Of a DNA stretch of 64,000 nt, positions 54,396 to 62,315 are shown piece by piece. The notes under the pieces are model-generated. The model was not told the origin of the DNA, did not search any database, and saw only the letters and a list, made by a program, of their open reading frames with translations. Source of the stretch: Sporosarcina sp. P2 (GTDB lineage Bacteria; Bacillota; Bacilli; Bacillales_A; Planococcaceae). The translations under genes were made by a program, and so were the position numbers. Within the stretch, counting starts at the first letter, position 1. Each line of letters begins with the position of its first letter. The stretch covers positions 1 through 64,000 of the forward strand of contig NZ_PDYY01000013.1 of the NCBI RefSeq assembly GCF_002743255.1. The letters run 5' to 3'.

Positions 54396-56602
54396 TCACA
54401 CTCCTCAATTTCCGCTGCAGTTGAACGCATATAGTACGTGGTTTTCATGCCCGATTTCCATGCCTGCAAGTGCAAATCCAAAATCACAGATGCGCGGATC
54501 GAGTTCGGTACATAAATATTGAATGAAATCGACTGATCGATATGCTGCTGACGAGCGGCGTTTTGCTTGATCGACCAACGCTGGTCGACGATGTAAGCTG
54601 AACGACGGTAGATGTCATACGTGTTGTGGTTCAAATCCGGTGCAATGACCGGTAATTTATAGTCTTTCTTCTCTTCATGGTAAAACGGCTTGAATACTGG
54701 GTCGATTGACGCTGTTGAGCCTGCGATAACCGATGTCGAACTGTTCGGTGCGACTGCCATTAAATAGCCGTTACGCATACCGTTCATTGCCACATCCATG
54801 CGCAGTTCACGCCATTTATTTGAATCGTATTCGCGTTGCTCAAAGTATTCACCCGTTTGCCAGTCCGATCCATCAAATAATGGATACGCGCCTTTTTCTT
54901 TTGATAATTCCATTGAGGCTTTAATTGTCAAATACGCAATATTTTCATATAGCTCGTCTGCGAAATCCACCGCTTCGTCCGATTCCCACTGAATGTTTTT
55001 CAACGCGAGTAAATGGTGCCAGCCGAATGTGCCGAGTCCAATTCCACGATAGCGTGCATTGGTGCGTTGCGCTTGTACAACTGGGATTTGGTTCTGATCG
55101 ATGACGTTGTCGAGCATACGCACTTGAATTTTGATCAAACGGTCTAGCACGTCTGCCGTTACTGCTCTTCCAAGGTTAATCGATGACAGGTTACATACGA
55201 CGAAATCACCTGGCTTTGTGCGTGTGACGACCATATCGTCTTCTAGTGTTACGGACTCATGTGTACTTGCTGACATATTTTGTAATATTTCTGAACACAA
55301 ATTACTAGAATAGATAATTCCTTCATGCTTATTCGGATTCATGCGGTTTACTTCATCACGATAGAACATAAATGGTGTTCCCGTCTCGAGCTGGCTACGC
55401 AGAATACGTTTCATGATTTCAATCGCTGAAACCGTCTCTCGTGATAAATCTTCATTACGGACGCATTCTTCATACTTCTCGCGGAATGTTCCTTGTCCTT
55501 TCGTTTCATCATAGAAGTCTTCCAATGAATAGCCCATTTTCGTGCGGACTTCATGTGGATCGAATAAATGCCAGTCTTCACGGGACTCGACTTTCTCCAT
55601 GAACAAGTCTGGCAAGCAAACGCCTGTGAAAATGTCATGTGCACGTAAACGGTCATCGCCGTTATTGAGCTTGAGATCAAGGAATGTGAAGATATCTTGA
55701 TGCCATACGTCGAGATAAACGGCTACGGCACCTTGACGTTGACCGAGTTGATCGACACTGACTGCCGTATTGTTCAGCTGTTTGATCCATGGAAGAACAC
55801 CGCTTGACGCGCCTTCGAAACCGCGAATCGATGCACCACGAGAACGAACTTTCCCCATATAGACGCCGATGCCGCCACCAAATTTCGACAAGTTTGCGAT
55901 ATCGGTGTTGCTGTTGTAAATTCCTTGTAAGGAATCATCCACTGTATCGATAAAGCAACTGGATAGCTGACCGTGCATCTTGCCTGCATTCGATAATGTA
56001 GGTGTCGCAACCGTCATGTACAAATTGCTCATCGCCCAATACGCTTCGCCAACTTTATGAATGCGATCTACTGTTTCGTCTTGCATTAGTGTCATCGCGA
56101 TGATCAACCAGCGCTCTTGCGGCAGCTCCACTGGCTGTTTCTTAAAGTTTACGGTTACGTATCGGTCTACCAATGTTTTCAAACCGATATATGTGAATAA
56201 TAGATCACGGGAAGGATCGAGTAGCTTACCGATTTCCTGAAGCTCATCTCGGCTGTACTTCTCTGTCAGAACAGGTGTATATAAACCTTGTTCCACCAAG
56301 CGTTCTACATTTTTCGCAAAGTCGGTATAAGCATCCGCCCCACGCAATGCTTGTTGCTTTGCATAGACGTCGAATAAATAAATTCGTGCCGCTACAAACG
56401 TCCAATACGTATTTGCTTCATCAATACGGCTTAAAGACTCCAGCACCATCGCGTTCGTCCATTCAGTTGCCGTGCTAGCCGGGTGGCGCTCCTGGAATTT
56501 CTCACTCGCTTCGATTAACGGCTCCATTTGTTTCTTGCCGAATTCTTCTTGTAAGTTTTCCAACACTTGATTAAGTCCCTTAGTTTCTTGAATAATAGCC
56601 AT
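54380..56602 (-). CDS. nrdE: Class I ribonucleotide reductase alpha subunit
   Basis: 740 residues. The first substrate-site Cys is in GQLSSCFIDTVDDS, the radical-path NLCSEI motif contains the active-site Cys-x-Glu, and the final CEWCHS holds the redox-active Cys pair. VAPNSSTSVIAGSTASIDP is the conserved C-terminal barrel block. It reduces ribonucleoside diphosphates. Whether the N-terminus is an ATP-cone is unclear. AAAGGGAG precedes the ATG. Expression is set by the cobalamin riboswitch 45-330 bp upstream and an NrdR box beyond it. Confidence 0.9.
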   Translation of the reverse strand: MAIIQETKGLNQVLENLQEEFGKKQMEPLIEASEKFQERHPASTATEWTNAMVLESLSRIDEANTYWTFVAARIYLFDVYAKQQALRGADAYTDFAKNVERLVEQGLYTPVLTEKYSRDELQEIGKLLDPSRDLLFTYIGLKTLVDRYVTVNFKKQPVELPQERWLIIAMTLMQDETVDRIHKVGEAYWAMSNLYMTVATPTLSNAGKMHGQLSSCFIDTVDDSLQGIYNSNTDIANLSKFGGGIGVYMGKVRSRGASIRGFEGASSGVLPWIKQLNNTAVSVDQLGQRQGAVAVYLDVWHQDIFTFLDLKLNNGDDRLRAHDIFTGVCLPDLFMEKVESREDWHLFDPHEVRTKMGYSLEDFYDETKGQGTFREKYEECVRNEDLSRETVSAIEIMKRILRSQLETGTPFMFYRDEVNRMNPNKHEGIIYSSNLCSEILQNMSASTHESVTLEDDMVVTRTKPGDFVVCNLSSINLGRAVTADVLDRLIKIQVRMLDNVIDQNQIPVVQAQRTNARYRGIGLGTFGWHHLLALKNIQWESDEAVDFADELYENIAYLTIKASMELSKEKGAYPLFDGSDWQTGEYFEQREYDSNKWRELRMDVAMNGMRNGYLMAVAPNSSTSVIAGSTASIDPVFKPFYHEEKKDYKLPVIAPDLNHNTYDIYRRSAYIVDQRWSIKQNAARQQHIDQSISFNIYVPNSIRASVILDLHLQAWKSGMKTTYYMRSTAAEIEECEWCHS

Positions 56603-56646
56603 GATATCCGCTCCCTTTAGTTAATTAATTCGGTTATGTACTAAAT

Positions 56647-56674
56647 AAAAAAAACTCCCAATAAAATCGGGAGT
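56647..56674 (-). terminator. Riboswitch-controlled intrinsic terminator upstream of nrdE
   Basis: ACTCCC pairs with GGGAGT around an AT-rich loop and is followed on the minus strand by eight T, 45 bp before the nrdE start. As it lies between the cobalamin aptamer and the gene it is most likely the expression platform. A CGTCAATTGACG palindrome (56675-56686) abuts it and could belong to a competing fold. Confidence 0.8.
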
Positions 56675-56769
56675 CGTCAATTGACGCTTAGTAGATCGCG
56701 GAAAGTTTTAGGCAGACTGAAATAAGACTGCTTTGTGCTTTCACTCTCCAACCCCGAAGAATGTTTTGC

Positions 56770-56931
56770 TGAGATGACTGGCAGGTCTACTGGCTGGCAC
56801 ATCGTTCTTCCATCTTTCCTTCCCGCCGAAGCAGTGGTTTTATAAGATAGTCGTCCGTGCCCTCAGTTGCGGGGGCAGCTCCGTTAGTGGCGGATTCCCT
56901 TTTAAACGTGGTGGGTACCAATTCATCTATT
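56770..56931 (-). promoter_or_regulatory. Cobalamin riboswitch aptamer
   Basis: Reading the minus strand, the B12 box GCCAGCCAGTAGACCTGCC lies at 56780-56798. Upstream come GCTGCCCCCGCAACTG (the conserved core), CCACTG and CGGGAAGG in the right order. The outer P1 stem can form between AGATGA near 56928 and TCATCT at 56772-56777. Such aptamers bind adenosyl- or methylcobalamin. Here binding should favour the terminator at 56647-56674 and switch off nrd genes. Confidence 0.93.
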
Positions 56932-56940
56932 TGCTGTTAC

Positions 56941-56992
56941 ACACTATATATAGTGTGTTGATTCATATATAACCCTAACATGTTGTGTTCAA
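56941..56992 (-). promoter_or_regulatory. nrd promoter with NrdR box
   Basis: ACACTATATATAGTGT at 56941-56956 is a perfect palindrome matching the NrdR consensus. A weaker second box (ACACAACATGTTAGGG on the minus strand, 56973-56988) is centred 32 bp away, the usual spacing of NrdR pairs. A promoter, TTGAAC (56992-56987) and TATATG (56969-56964) with a 17-bp spacer, overlaps the second box, so NrdR binding should block it. Confidence 0.8.
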
Positions 56993-57000
56993 ACATGCAA

Positions 57001-57058
57001 AACAAAAATCGAACCGAAGTTCAGAATCCTTCTTCTGAACTACGATTCGATTTTTGTT
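57001..57058. terminator. Long hairpin between agcS and nrd (terminator)
   Basis: AACAAAAATCGAA and TTCGATTTTTGTT, with AGTTCAGAA and TTCTGAACT inside, form a long stem with one small internal mismatch. A- and T-runs inside the stem make it work in both directions; for agcS it lies about 145 bp past the stop codon. Confidence 0.75.
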
Positions 57059-57104
57059 ATTCAGTATTTTATAGTATATCAAACTTTTTACTTCTTGACT
57101 AAAT

Positions 57105-57197
57105 GGTTTGTGTGGATAAGGGATTTCCGCTACAATCCTAATTTATACATGGTAATAAGTTAAAGATTAAAAATCATATCCCTCACATCCACAAACC
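57105..57197. repeat. Inverted repeat with 20-bp imperfect arms downstream of agcS
   Basis: GGTTTGTGTGGATAAGGGAT (57105-57124) and ATCCCTCACATCCACAAACC (57178-57197) are complementary in 15-16 of 20 positions, depending on how a short shift is counted. They are separated by 53 AT-rich bases and begin seven bases past the agcS stop. It may be a 3' UTR structure or a small degenerate insertion element. No gene is inside. Confidence 0.45.
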
Positions 57198-57203
57198 ACC
57201 CCA

Positions 57204-58625
57204 TTACAAACGATCTTCTGCTTTTTCCGCTGTTTCTTCCCAACATTCCGCGCCTTTTAATTCAGGGATGCTGGCTGACTTGAAGACAGGATTTCTGCCG
57301 GCTTTACGTTGTTTAGTGAAGTCGTCCAGTACTTTAAAGGCAATTTTACCAAGTAGTAGAATGACGACTAAGTTAATGATGGCCATTAGTCCCATGAATA
57401 GGTCGGCCATATCCCATACAACTTGTACTTTTGCGATTGCACCGAAGTATACCATGACCAGTACGAGAACTTGATAGATTCGTTTCCATACGATGTTGGC
57501 ATGAATGAATTCAATATTTGTTTCGCCATAATAATAGTTACCGATGATAGAACTGAAGGCGAAGAACATGATAGCACCGGCAATGAAGTACGGTGCCCAT
57601 GCGCCTACTTGAACAGCCATGGAGTTTTGTGTCAAGATGATACCGTTTGTTTCACCTGTTTGATACAATCCGCCTAGCAAAATGATGAATGCGGTCGCAG
57701 AACAGATGATGATGGTATCGAAAAACACACCTAGACTTTGTACCAATCCTTGTTTTGCCGGATGCGATACGTTTGCTGTAGCAGCCGCGTTTGGCACACT
57801 ACCCATACCTGCTTCATTGGAGAAGAGACCGCGACGTACACCTTGCATCATGGCCATCCCGATTCCGCCACCCATGACTTCTTTAATTCCGAAAGCATGC
57901 TCGAATATCAATACCATAATGCCTGGAACTTCAGAAATATTCATAATCACGATATATAATGCTACCAAAATATAGAAGGTCGCCATGATGGGTACGATGG
58001 TTTGTGTTACTTTTACAATCCGTTTGACACCACCGAAGACGATAATCCCTGTTAATAGCATTAAGCCAACCCCGACACTCCAGTTCGGAATGCCGAATAC
58101 TTCAGTGAATGACTGACTGATGGTGTTGGATTGTACTGCGTTAAATATGAAGCCGAAACTCATCGTCAGTAAAATCGCGAAGACAATTCCGAGTTTCCGC
58201 CAGCCTAGTGCTTTTTGCATGTAATACGCCGGCCCTCCGCGGAATGTGTCACCATCTTTCACTTTATACACTTGCGCCAATGTACTTTCGATGAATCCAG
58301 TCGCCATGCCGATTACGGCGATCACCCACATCCAGAATACCGCACCAGGCCCACCAATTCCGATCGCTAGGGCTACCCCAGCTACGTTACCTGTTCCTAC
58401 GCGCGACGCGGCACTAATTGTGAATGCCTGGAACGGCGATACCCCGTCATTGTTATCCTTCTTCTCTACAATCAGGCGGAACATCTCACCAAATAAGCGC
58501 ACTTGTACAAATTTCGTGCGAATCGTGAAATATAAACCCGCCGCCAATAAAAGTCCAATTAAAACATATGTCCAAATGAAATTAGTCACCGGCCCTACAA
58601 GCCAGTCAATCGCGTCTTGAAACAT
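57204..58625 (-). CDS. Sodium:alanine/glycine symporter AgcS
   Basis: 473 residues with about 11 transmembrane segments. SPFQAFTISAASRVGTGNVAGVALAI (quoted in part), GGPGAVFWMWVIAVIGMATG, the FRGGPAYYMQKAL block and GLFSNEAGMGSVPNAAATAN are AGCS family signatures. It couples sodium entry to uptake of alanine or glycine. AAGGAGG precedes the ATG. Monocistronic. Confidence 0.93.
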   Translation of the reverse strand: MFQDAIDWLVGPVTNFIWTYVLIGLLLAAGLYFTIRTKFVQVRLFGEMFRLIVEKKDNNDGVSPFQAFTISAASRVGTGNVAGVALAIGIGGPGAVFWMWVIAVIGMATGFIESTLAQVYKVKDGDTFRGGPAYYMQKALGWRKLGIVFAILLTMSFGFIFNAVQSNTISQSFTEVFGIPNWSVGVGLMLLTGIIVFGGVKRIVKVTQTIVPIMATFYILVALYIVIMNISEVPGIMVLIFEHAFGIKEVMGGGIGMAMMQGVRRGLFSNEAGMGSVPNAAATANVSHPAKQGLVQSLGVFFDTIIICSATAFIILLGGLYQTGETNGIILTQNSMAVQVGAWAPYFIAGAIMFFAFSSIIGNYYYGETNIEFIHANIVWKRIYQVLVLVMVYFGAIAKVQVVWDMADLFMGLMAIINLVVILLLGKIAFKVLDDFTKQRKAGRNPVFKSASIPELKGAECWEETAEKAEDRL

Positions 58626-58696
58626 CTGACCACCTCCTTGTGATTCTATACCCTACTCGCCTACTAGCTATGCATGGTATAAGAAAAAACTATTTT

Positions 58697-59818
58697 CTAC
58701 TGTCTATGTTGCAGGACAATTGACGCTTTGTTCTCCAATAACTTTGCTGCTTGTGCCATCAATTCAGCTAACGATTTTTTTCCATCGTCTAATGAATACA
58801 ATTCGGTGAACCACTCCAGTAGTTCCTGACGCGCCGCTTCTTCAATCGCCCCTGAAATGACGATGACCGGAACATTCTCTACTCTCGCAAGCTTGGCAAT
58901 CCCCATTAATGCCTTGCCTGCAAGCGTCTGCCGATCTGTCTTCCCTTCCCCTGTGACGATGAAATCTGCTGAAGATAGTTGCTTTGCGAAATCCATCGCT
59001 TCGAGCACGACATCAATTCCACTTTTAAGATTAGCGCCACAATACGCAAGTAATGCCCCTGCACTTCCACCAGCCGCCCCCGCACCGCGCAGCTCATGCA
59101 ATCGCACGCCTGTCTGCCTTTCCGTCATGTCCGCCAGATGACGTAACCCTTCATCCAGACGCAGAACCATCTCTGCATCCGCCCCTTTTTGCGGACCGAA
59201 AACAAATGACGCACCCTGCTCACCGACAAACGGATTTTCTACGTCGGACGCAATGCGAATGTCCGTCTCCAGCAAACGTTTATCCAGTTGCGAGATATCA
59301 ATTTCATCGATTATTGACAGCGTTGAGCCATTCATCTGCACTACCTGTTCGTCGGCTAAAAAACGAACGCCTAGTGCTTCGAGCAAGCCTGTTCCCCCAT
59401 CATTCGTCGCACTCCCGCCAAGTCCAATAATCATTTTCCTGTAACCTGCATCAAGCGCATGACGAATTAATTGCCCTGTACCAAATGTTGACGCTTTCAT
59501 TGGATCGAGTTCATGATCCGCAAGCAACAGCAAACCGGACGCTTGTGCCATTTCAATGACCGCTGTCTCGCCGTCACCAAGCACACCAAAGTGCGCATCC
59601 ATTGCGCGACCAAGCGGATCTTGCACAGACACGGTTCGCAACGTCCCCCCAGTTGACGACATGAGGACAGACAGCGTCCCCTCACCACCATCCGCAACCG
59701 GTAAACGGACGACTTCTGCGTGCGGATATACTTTTTTTACGCCACTATATATAGCGTCGGCCGCTTCTTCTGCATGCAAGCTTCCCTTAAATGCATCAGG
59801 CGCAATAACAATTTTCAC
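58697..59818 (-). CDS. glxK: Glycerate kinase
   Basis: 373 residues of the GarK/GlxK family. The N-terminal VIAPDAFKGSLHAEEAADAI, the VADGGEGTLSVL block, IIGLGGSATNDGGTGLLEAL and FIVTGEGKTDRQTLAGK are clear hallmarks. It phosphorylates D-glycerate to 2-phosphoglycerate. The GTG at 59818 (MKIVIAPD) is preferred over one three codons earlier because AAGGGAG then lies eight bases upstream. The glyoxylate/hydroxypyruvate reductase at 32344 could supply its substrate, though it is 26 kb away. Confidence 0.93.
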   Translation of the reverse strand: MKIVIAPDAFKGSLHAEEAADAIYSGVKKVYPHAEVVRLPVADGGEGTLSVLMSSTGGTLRTVSVQDPLGRAMDAHFGVLGDGETAVIEMAQASGLLLLADHELDPMKASTFGTGQLIRHALDAGYRKMIIGLGGSATNDGGTGLLEALGVRFLADEQVVQMNGSTLSIIDEIDISQLDKRLLETDIRIASDVENPFVGEQGASFVFGPQKGADAEMVLRLDEGLRHLADMTERQTGVRLHELRGAGAAGGSAGALLAYCGANLKSGIDVVLEAMDFAKQLSSADFIVTGEGKTDRQTLAGKALMGIAKLARVENVPVIVISGAIEEAARQELLEWFTELYSLDDGKKSLAELMAQAAKLLENKASIVLQHRQ

Positions 59819-59928
59819 GGCTCTCACTCCCTTTATTCGTATTCTAGCAGATTATGCGGGAAAAGTTACCATAAATTATTGGATGGCTACTATATTTTTA
59901 TCATGAAAGCTTTCCGATGTGGATGTGT

Positions 59929-60128
59929 GTACGCTCAATGTTTGCAGGTATCCGATCATACTTCAGCGGAGTGCGCTCTATGTGTTCGTCCATCCGCTCT
60001 ATTGCGACGCGTATCCGTTCATAGACCCCGGTAAGACGCTCTATACGACCGTGTATCCGCTCAATGTCTACGGATATCCGATCATACTTCGAGACAGAGC
60101 GTTCTATGAGTCTACCCATCCACTCTAC
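59929..60128 (-). repeat. 21-bp periodic GAGCG array 6 (10 units)
   Basis: On the plus strand cores start at 59932, 59953 (CGATC), 59974, 59995, 60016 (CGTTC), 60037, 60058, 60079 (CGATC), 60100 (CGTTC) and 60121 (CACTC), each exactly 21 apart. The 13 bases between cores are mostly unrelated, except ATC before and a T/A triplet after many cores. It lies between divergent genes, unlike most other arrays. Remaining bases of 59819-60201 hold the two ribosome binding sites and no other recognised element. Confidence 0.92.
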
Positions 60129-60201
60129 TAGCCACGCAACATGTTTTAAATGCCGCATTTTTAGGGAACACTGCGTATAAAAGGAAAGGAGTGAGTAATA
60201 G

Positions 60202-60705
60202 ATGGCTGTGTTGCAAGTGAAAAACTGGACGAACCGAAGAAGTTATCAGAAGAGAAATCTATGGGCGGGTATATTATTCGGACTCGGGTTCGTGGCGTTT
60301 TTAGATGAGACAGTATTCCACCAGCTACTTCATTGGCATAAGTTTTATGATAAATCTACGGTGGCGGTTGGATTGGTATCGGATGGTTTGTTTCATGCAT
60401 TTAGTTGGTTTGCGACAGTGGGAGGGTTGTATTTAGTGGCGGATTTGCGCAGAAGGCATGCGTTATGGCACAAGATGTTCTGGGGTGGCAAGTTACTCGG
60501 GGGCGGTGCGTTCCAACTGTATGACGGGACCATTCAACACAAGGTCATGCGCATACATCAGATCCGATATCACGTGGACATTGTTCCGTATGATATCGTT
60601 TGGAACGTTACTGCTATTTTGATGATTGCGGCAGGTTTGTTGCTCATCAAGTCCGCGCAACGGAATGCACGCTCGGCGGAAAGGCTGATGCCTCATGCCA
60701 CATGA
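60202..60705 (+). CDS. DUF2243 membrane protein
   Basis: 167 residues with about four transmembrane segments. GILFGLGFVAFLDETVFHQLLHWH (quoted in part), VGLVSDGLFHAFSW and the C-terminal DIVPYDIVWNVTAILMIAAG (about 128-147) match DUF2243. Function is unknown; conserved His residues (HQLLHWHKFY, LFHAFSW, IRYHVDI) suggest metal or haem contact. AAAGGAG lies ten bases upstream. It overlaps the CtaG-like gene by 11 bp, a pairing seen elsewhere. Confidence 0.88.
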   Translation: MAVLQVKNWTNRRSYQKRNLWAGILFGLGFVAFLDETVFHQLLHWHKFYDKSTVAVGLVSDGLFHAFSWFATVGGLYLVADLRRRHALWHKMFWGGKLLGGGAFQLYDGTIQHKVMRIHQIRYHVDIVPYDIVWNVTAILMIAAGLLLIKSAQRNARSAERLMPHAT

Positions 60706-61528
60706 TTCCTATATCAGTGCAACCGATTGGTTATTTGGGATGCTTGCGTTGCTCGCCATCGTATTCTACGGGGGCGCTGTCTTTCATTCCAACCGGCAAA
60801 GCCGCTTGCGTAAATGGCCACGAAAACGGATCGTGTTATGGATTGCGGGTGTACTCGCTTCAGCAAGTGCTGTTGTCGGACCGCTTGCCGAACTGTCACA
60901 TGATTTCTTCACGTGGCATATGTTGGGACATCTCTTGCTCGGTATGATCGGTCCTCTTCTGTTGGCGCTCGCCGCTCCCATGACATTATTGCTCCGGACA
61001 TTACCCGTTCGACAGGCAAGAATGGTAAGCTCCTTGCTAAGAAGCCGACTTGCGGGGTTCTATACACATCCCGTCACTGCCTCCATTTTAAATATCGGCG
61101 GACTTTGGCTGTTATACACGACAGGCTTGTTTGCGGCCATGCACCATCATCTTTGGCTCCATGTCTTGATCCACATGCATGTGTTCGTTGCGGGATATCT
61201 ATTTACCATTTCTCTTTTATACACCGATCCTGTATCTCGTCGGTACAGTTACCGCTTCCGCACTGTAGTCTTTATTGCGGCTCTTGCGGGACACGGAATT
61301 CTATCAAAATTCCTATACGCCTATCCGCCTGCCGGTGTACCCATTGAAGAAGCGCGCACAGGGGCCATGCTTATGTATTATGGAGGCGATGCGGTGGATC
61401 TCGTGTTGATCATCCTTTTGTTCAGGAGCTGGTATCATTCGGCCAAACGTCAACAGACCCACATTCCGTCCACTTCAGACGGTCATGTGTATATGAATGA
61501 AACGACACAAAACGCACCCGCTGGCTAA
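60695..61528 (+). CDS. CtaG-like cytochrome c oxidase assembly protein
   Basis: 277 residues with about seven transmembrane segments of the caa3_CtaG family. Conserved His residues lie in LAELSHDFFTWHMLGHLLLG, AAMHHHLWLHVLIHMHVFVAG (quoted in part) and GHGILSKFLYAY. The family helps build the copper site of caa3-type oxidase. Its start lies within the last codons of the DUF2243 gene, so the two are translationally coupled. AAAGG is ten bases upstream. Confidence 0.88.
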   Translation: MPHDSYISATDWLFGMLALLAIVFYGGAVFHSNRQSRLRKWPRKRIVLWIAGVLASASAVVGPLAELSHDFFTWHMLGHLLLGMIGPLLLALAAPMTLLLRTLPVRQARMVSSLLRSRLAGFYTHPVTASILNIGGLWLLYTTGLFAAMHHHLWLHVLIHMHVFVAGYLFTISLLYTDPVSRRYSYRFRTVVFIAALAGHGILSKFLYAYPPAGVPIEEARTGAMLMYYGGDAVDLVLIILLFRSWYHSAKRQQTHIPSTSDGHVYMNETTQNAPAG

Positions 61529-61549
61529 TGGGTGCGTTTTATATTTTCT
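61509..61549 (+). terminator. Intrinsic terminator of the CtaG-like gene
   Basis: AAAACGCACCC and GGGTGCGTTTT pair across the stop codon, followed by TTTTATATTTTC. Confidence 0.85.
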
Positions 61550-61556
61550 ATTCATT

Positions 61557-61640
61557 TCATGAGTCCGGTATACCTGTCACAATGGTCCCTTGGGCAGCGG
61601 CACACAACTTCCCGATAGTGAACATTTCATTTTGCGTCAT
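61557..61640 (-). CDS. Possible 27-residue small protein or truncated gene
   Basis: On the minus strand an ATG at 61640 follows AAGGGGAGAGC, a good ribosome binding site, and opens MTQNEMFTIGKLCAAAQGTI-VTGIPDS before a stop. It lies about 70 bp after the ynfA stop in the same direction. I do not recognise it. It could be a genuine small protein or the start of a gene whose remainder was deleted. The rest of 61641-61708 has nothing I can support. Confidence 0.4.
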   Translation of the reverse strand: MTQNEMFTIGKLCAAAQGTIVTGIPDS

Positions 61641-61708
61641 GCTCTCCCCTTATAGACTGTAGGCCTTCACTTGGAATGAAGCGAATATTTTTCTTACGCC
61701 AATCGCTA

Positions 61709-62035
61709 TTACGATCTAGGTGCAAATAATATGACAGACACACCAATTAGGCAAATACCGGCTCCTATGAAATCGTACAAATCAGGAGTTTTTTTATCAA
61801 TTCCCCATCCCCATAATACGGATAGAAAGACGAACACGCCTCCATATGCCGCATAGACTCTGCCAAAGGTTGGAAAGGTCTGAAATGTGACCACTACGCC
61901 ATATAAAATTAAGGCAATGCCGCCGAATAATCCGAACAGTGCAGATTTCCCTTCGCGCAACCATTGCCAAATCAAATAACCACCGCCGATTTCCGCCAAG
62001 CCGGCCAGCAGAAATATCACCACGACCTTCAACAT
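61709..62035 (-). CDS. ynfA: YnfA/UPF0060 family small membrane protein
   Basis: 108 residues, four transmembrane segments. [23 protein letters not shown] (quoted in part), [20 protein letters not shown] (about 48-67) and [20 protein letters not shown] are the family signature. YnfA proteins resemble small multidrug resistance transporters; E. coli members contribute to efflux. GGAGG precedes the ATG. Confidence 0.93.
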   Translation of the reverse strand: MLKVVVIFLLAGLAEIGGGYLIWQWLREGKSALFGLFGGIALILYGVVVTFQTFPTFGRVYAAYGGVFVFLSVLWGWGIDKKTPDLYDFIGAGICLIGVSVILFAPRS

Positions 62036-62270
62036 CAGTAAACCTCCATTTAATCACTTCGGATCATCCAACATATAATTGTTCACATACACAAGTCTAT
62101 TTCTTGAAAACTAGTATTAACTATATCATGATTCAGACAACTTAAAAAAGCTAACTATATTCTGAACAGATGAACTTGGCGTGAAGCTAATTAAACATGA
62201 CGACTTTACTTTCGTTTGTTGCTCATACATAAAAAGGGTCTGCAACGTAACACATAAAAACCAAAATAGA
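62036..62270. other. Intergenic stretch without recognised element
   Basis: About 235 AT-rich bases between ynfA and the yfiT terminator. It should contain the ynfA promoter on the minus strand. I found no open frame with a ribosome binding site, no strong hairpin and no repeat unit of the 21-bp type. Confidence 0.5.
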
Positions 62271-62297
62271 AAAAGGCTTATCGAAGTTCGATAAGCC
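62270..62297 (-). terminator. Intrinsic terminator of yfiT
   Basis: GGCTTATCGAA pairs exactly with TTCGATAAGCC and is followed on the minus strand by five T. Confidence 0.85.
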
Positions 62298-62315
62298 AGT
62301 TCATCGTATCTTCCA

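Noticed and set aside
59901..60158. 85-codon minus-strand frame in array 6 as a real gene
   Set aside because: No ribosome binding site and the frame is explained by the 21-bp period; kept as a finding rather than a feature.
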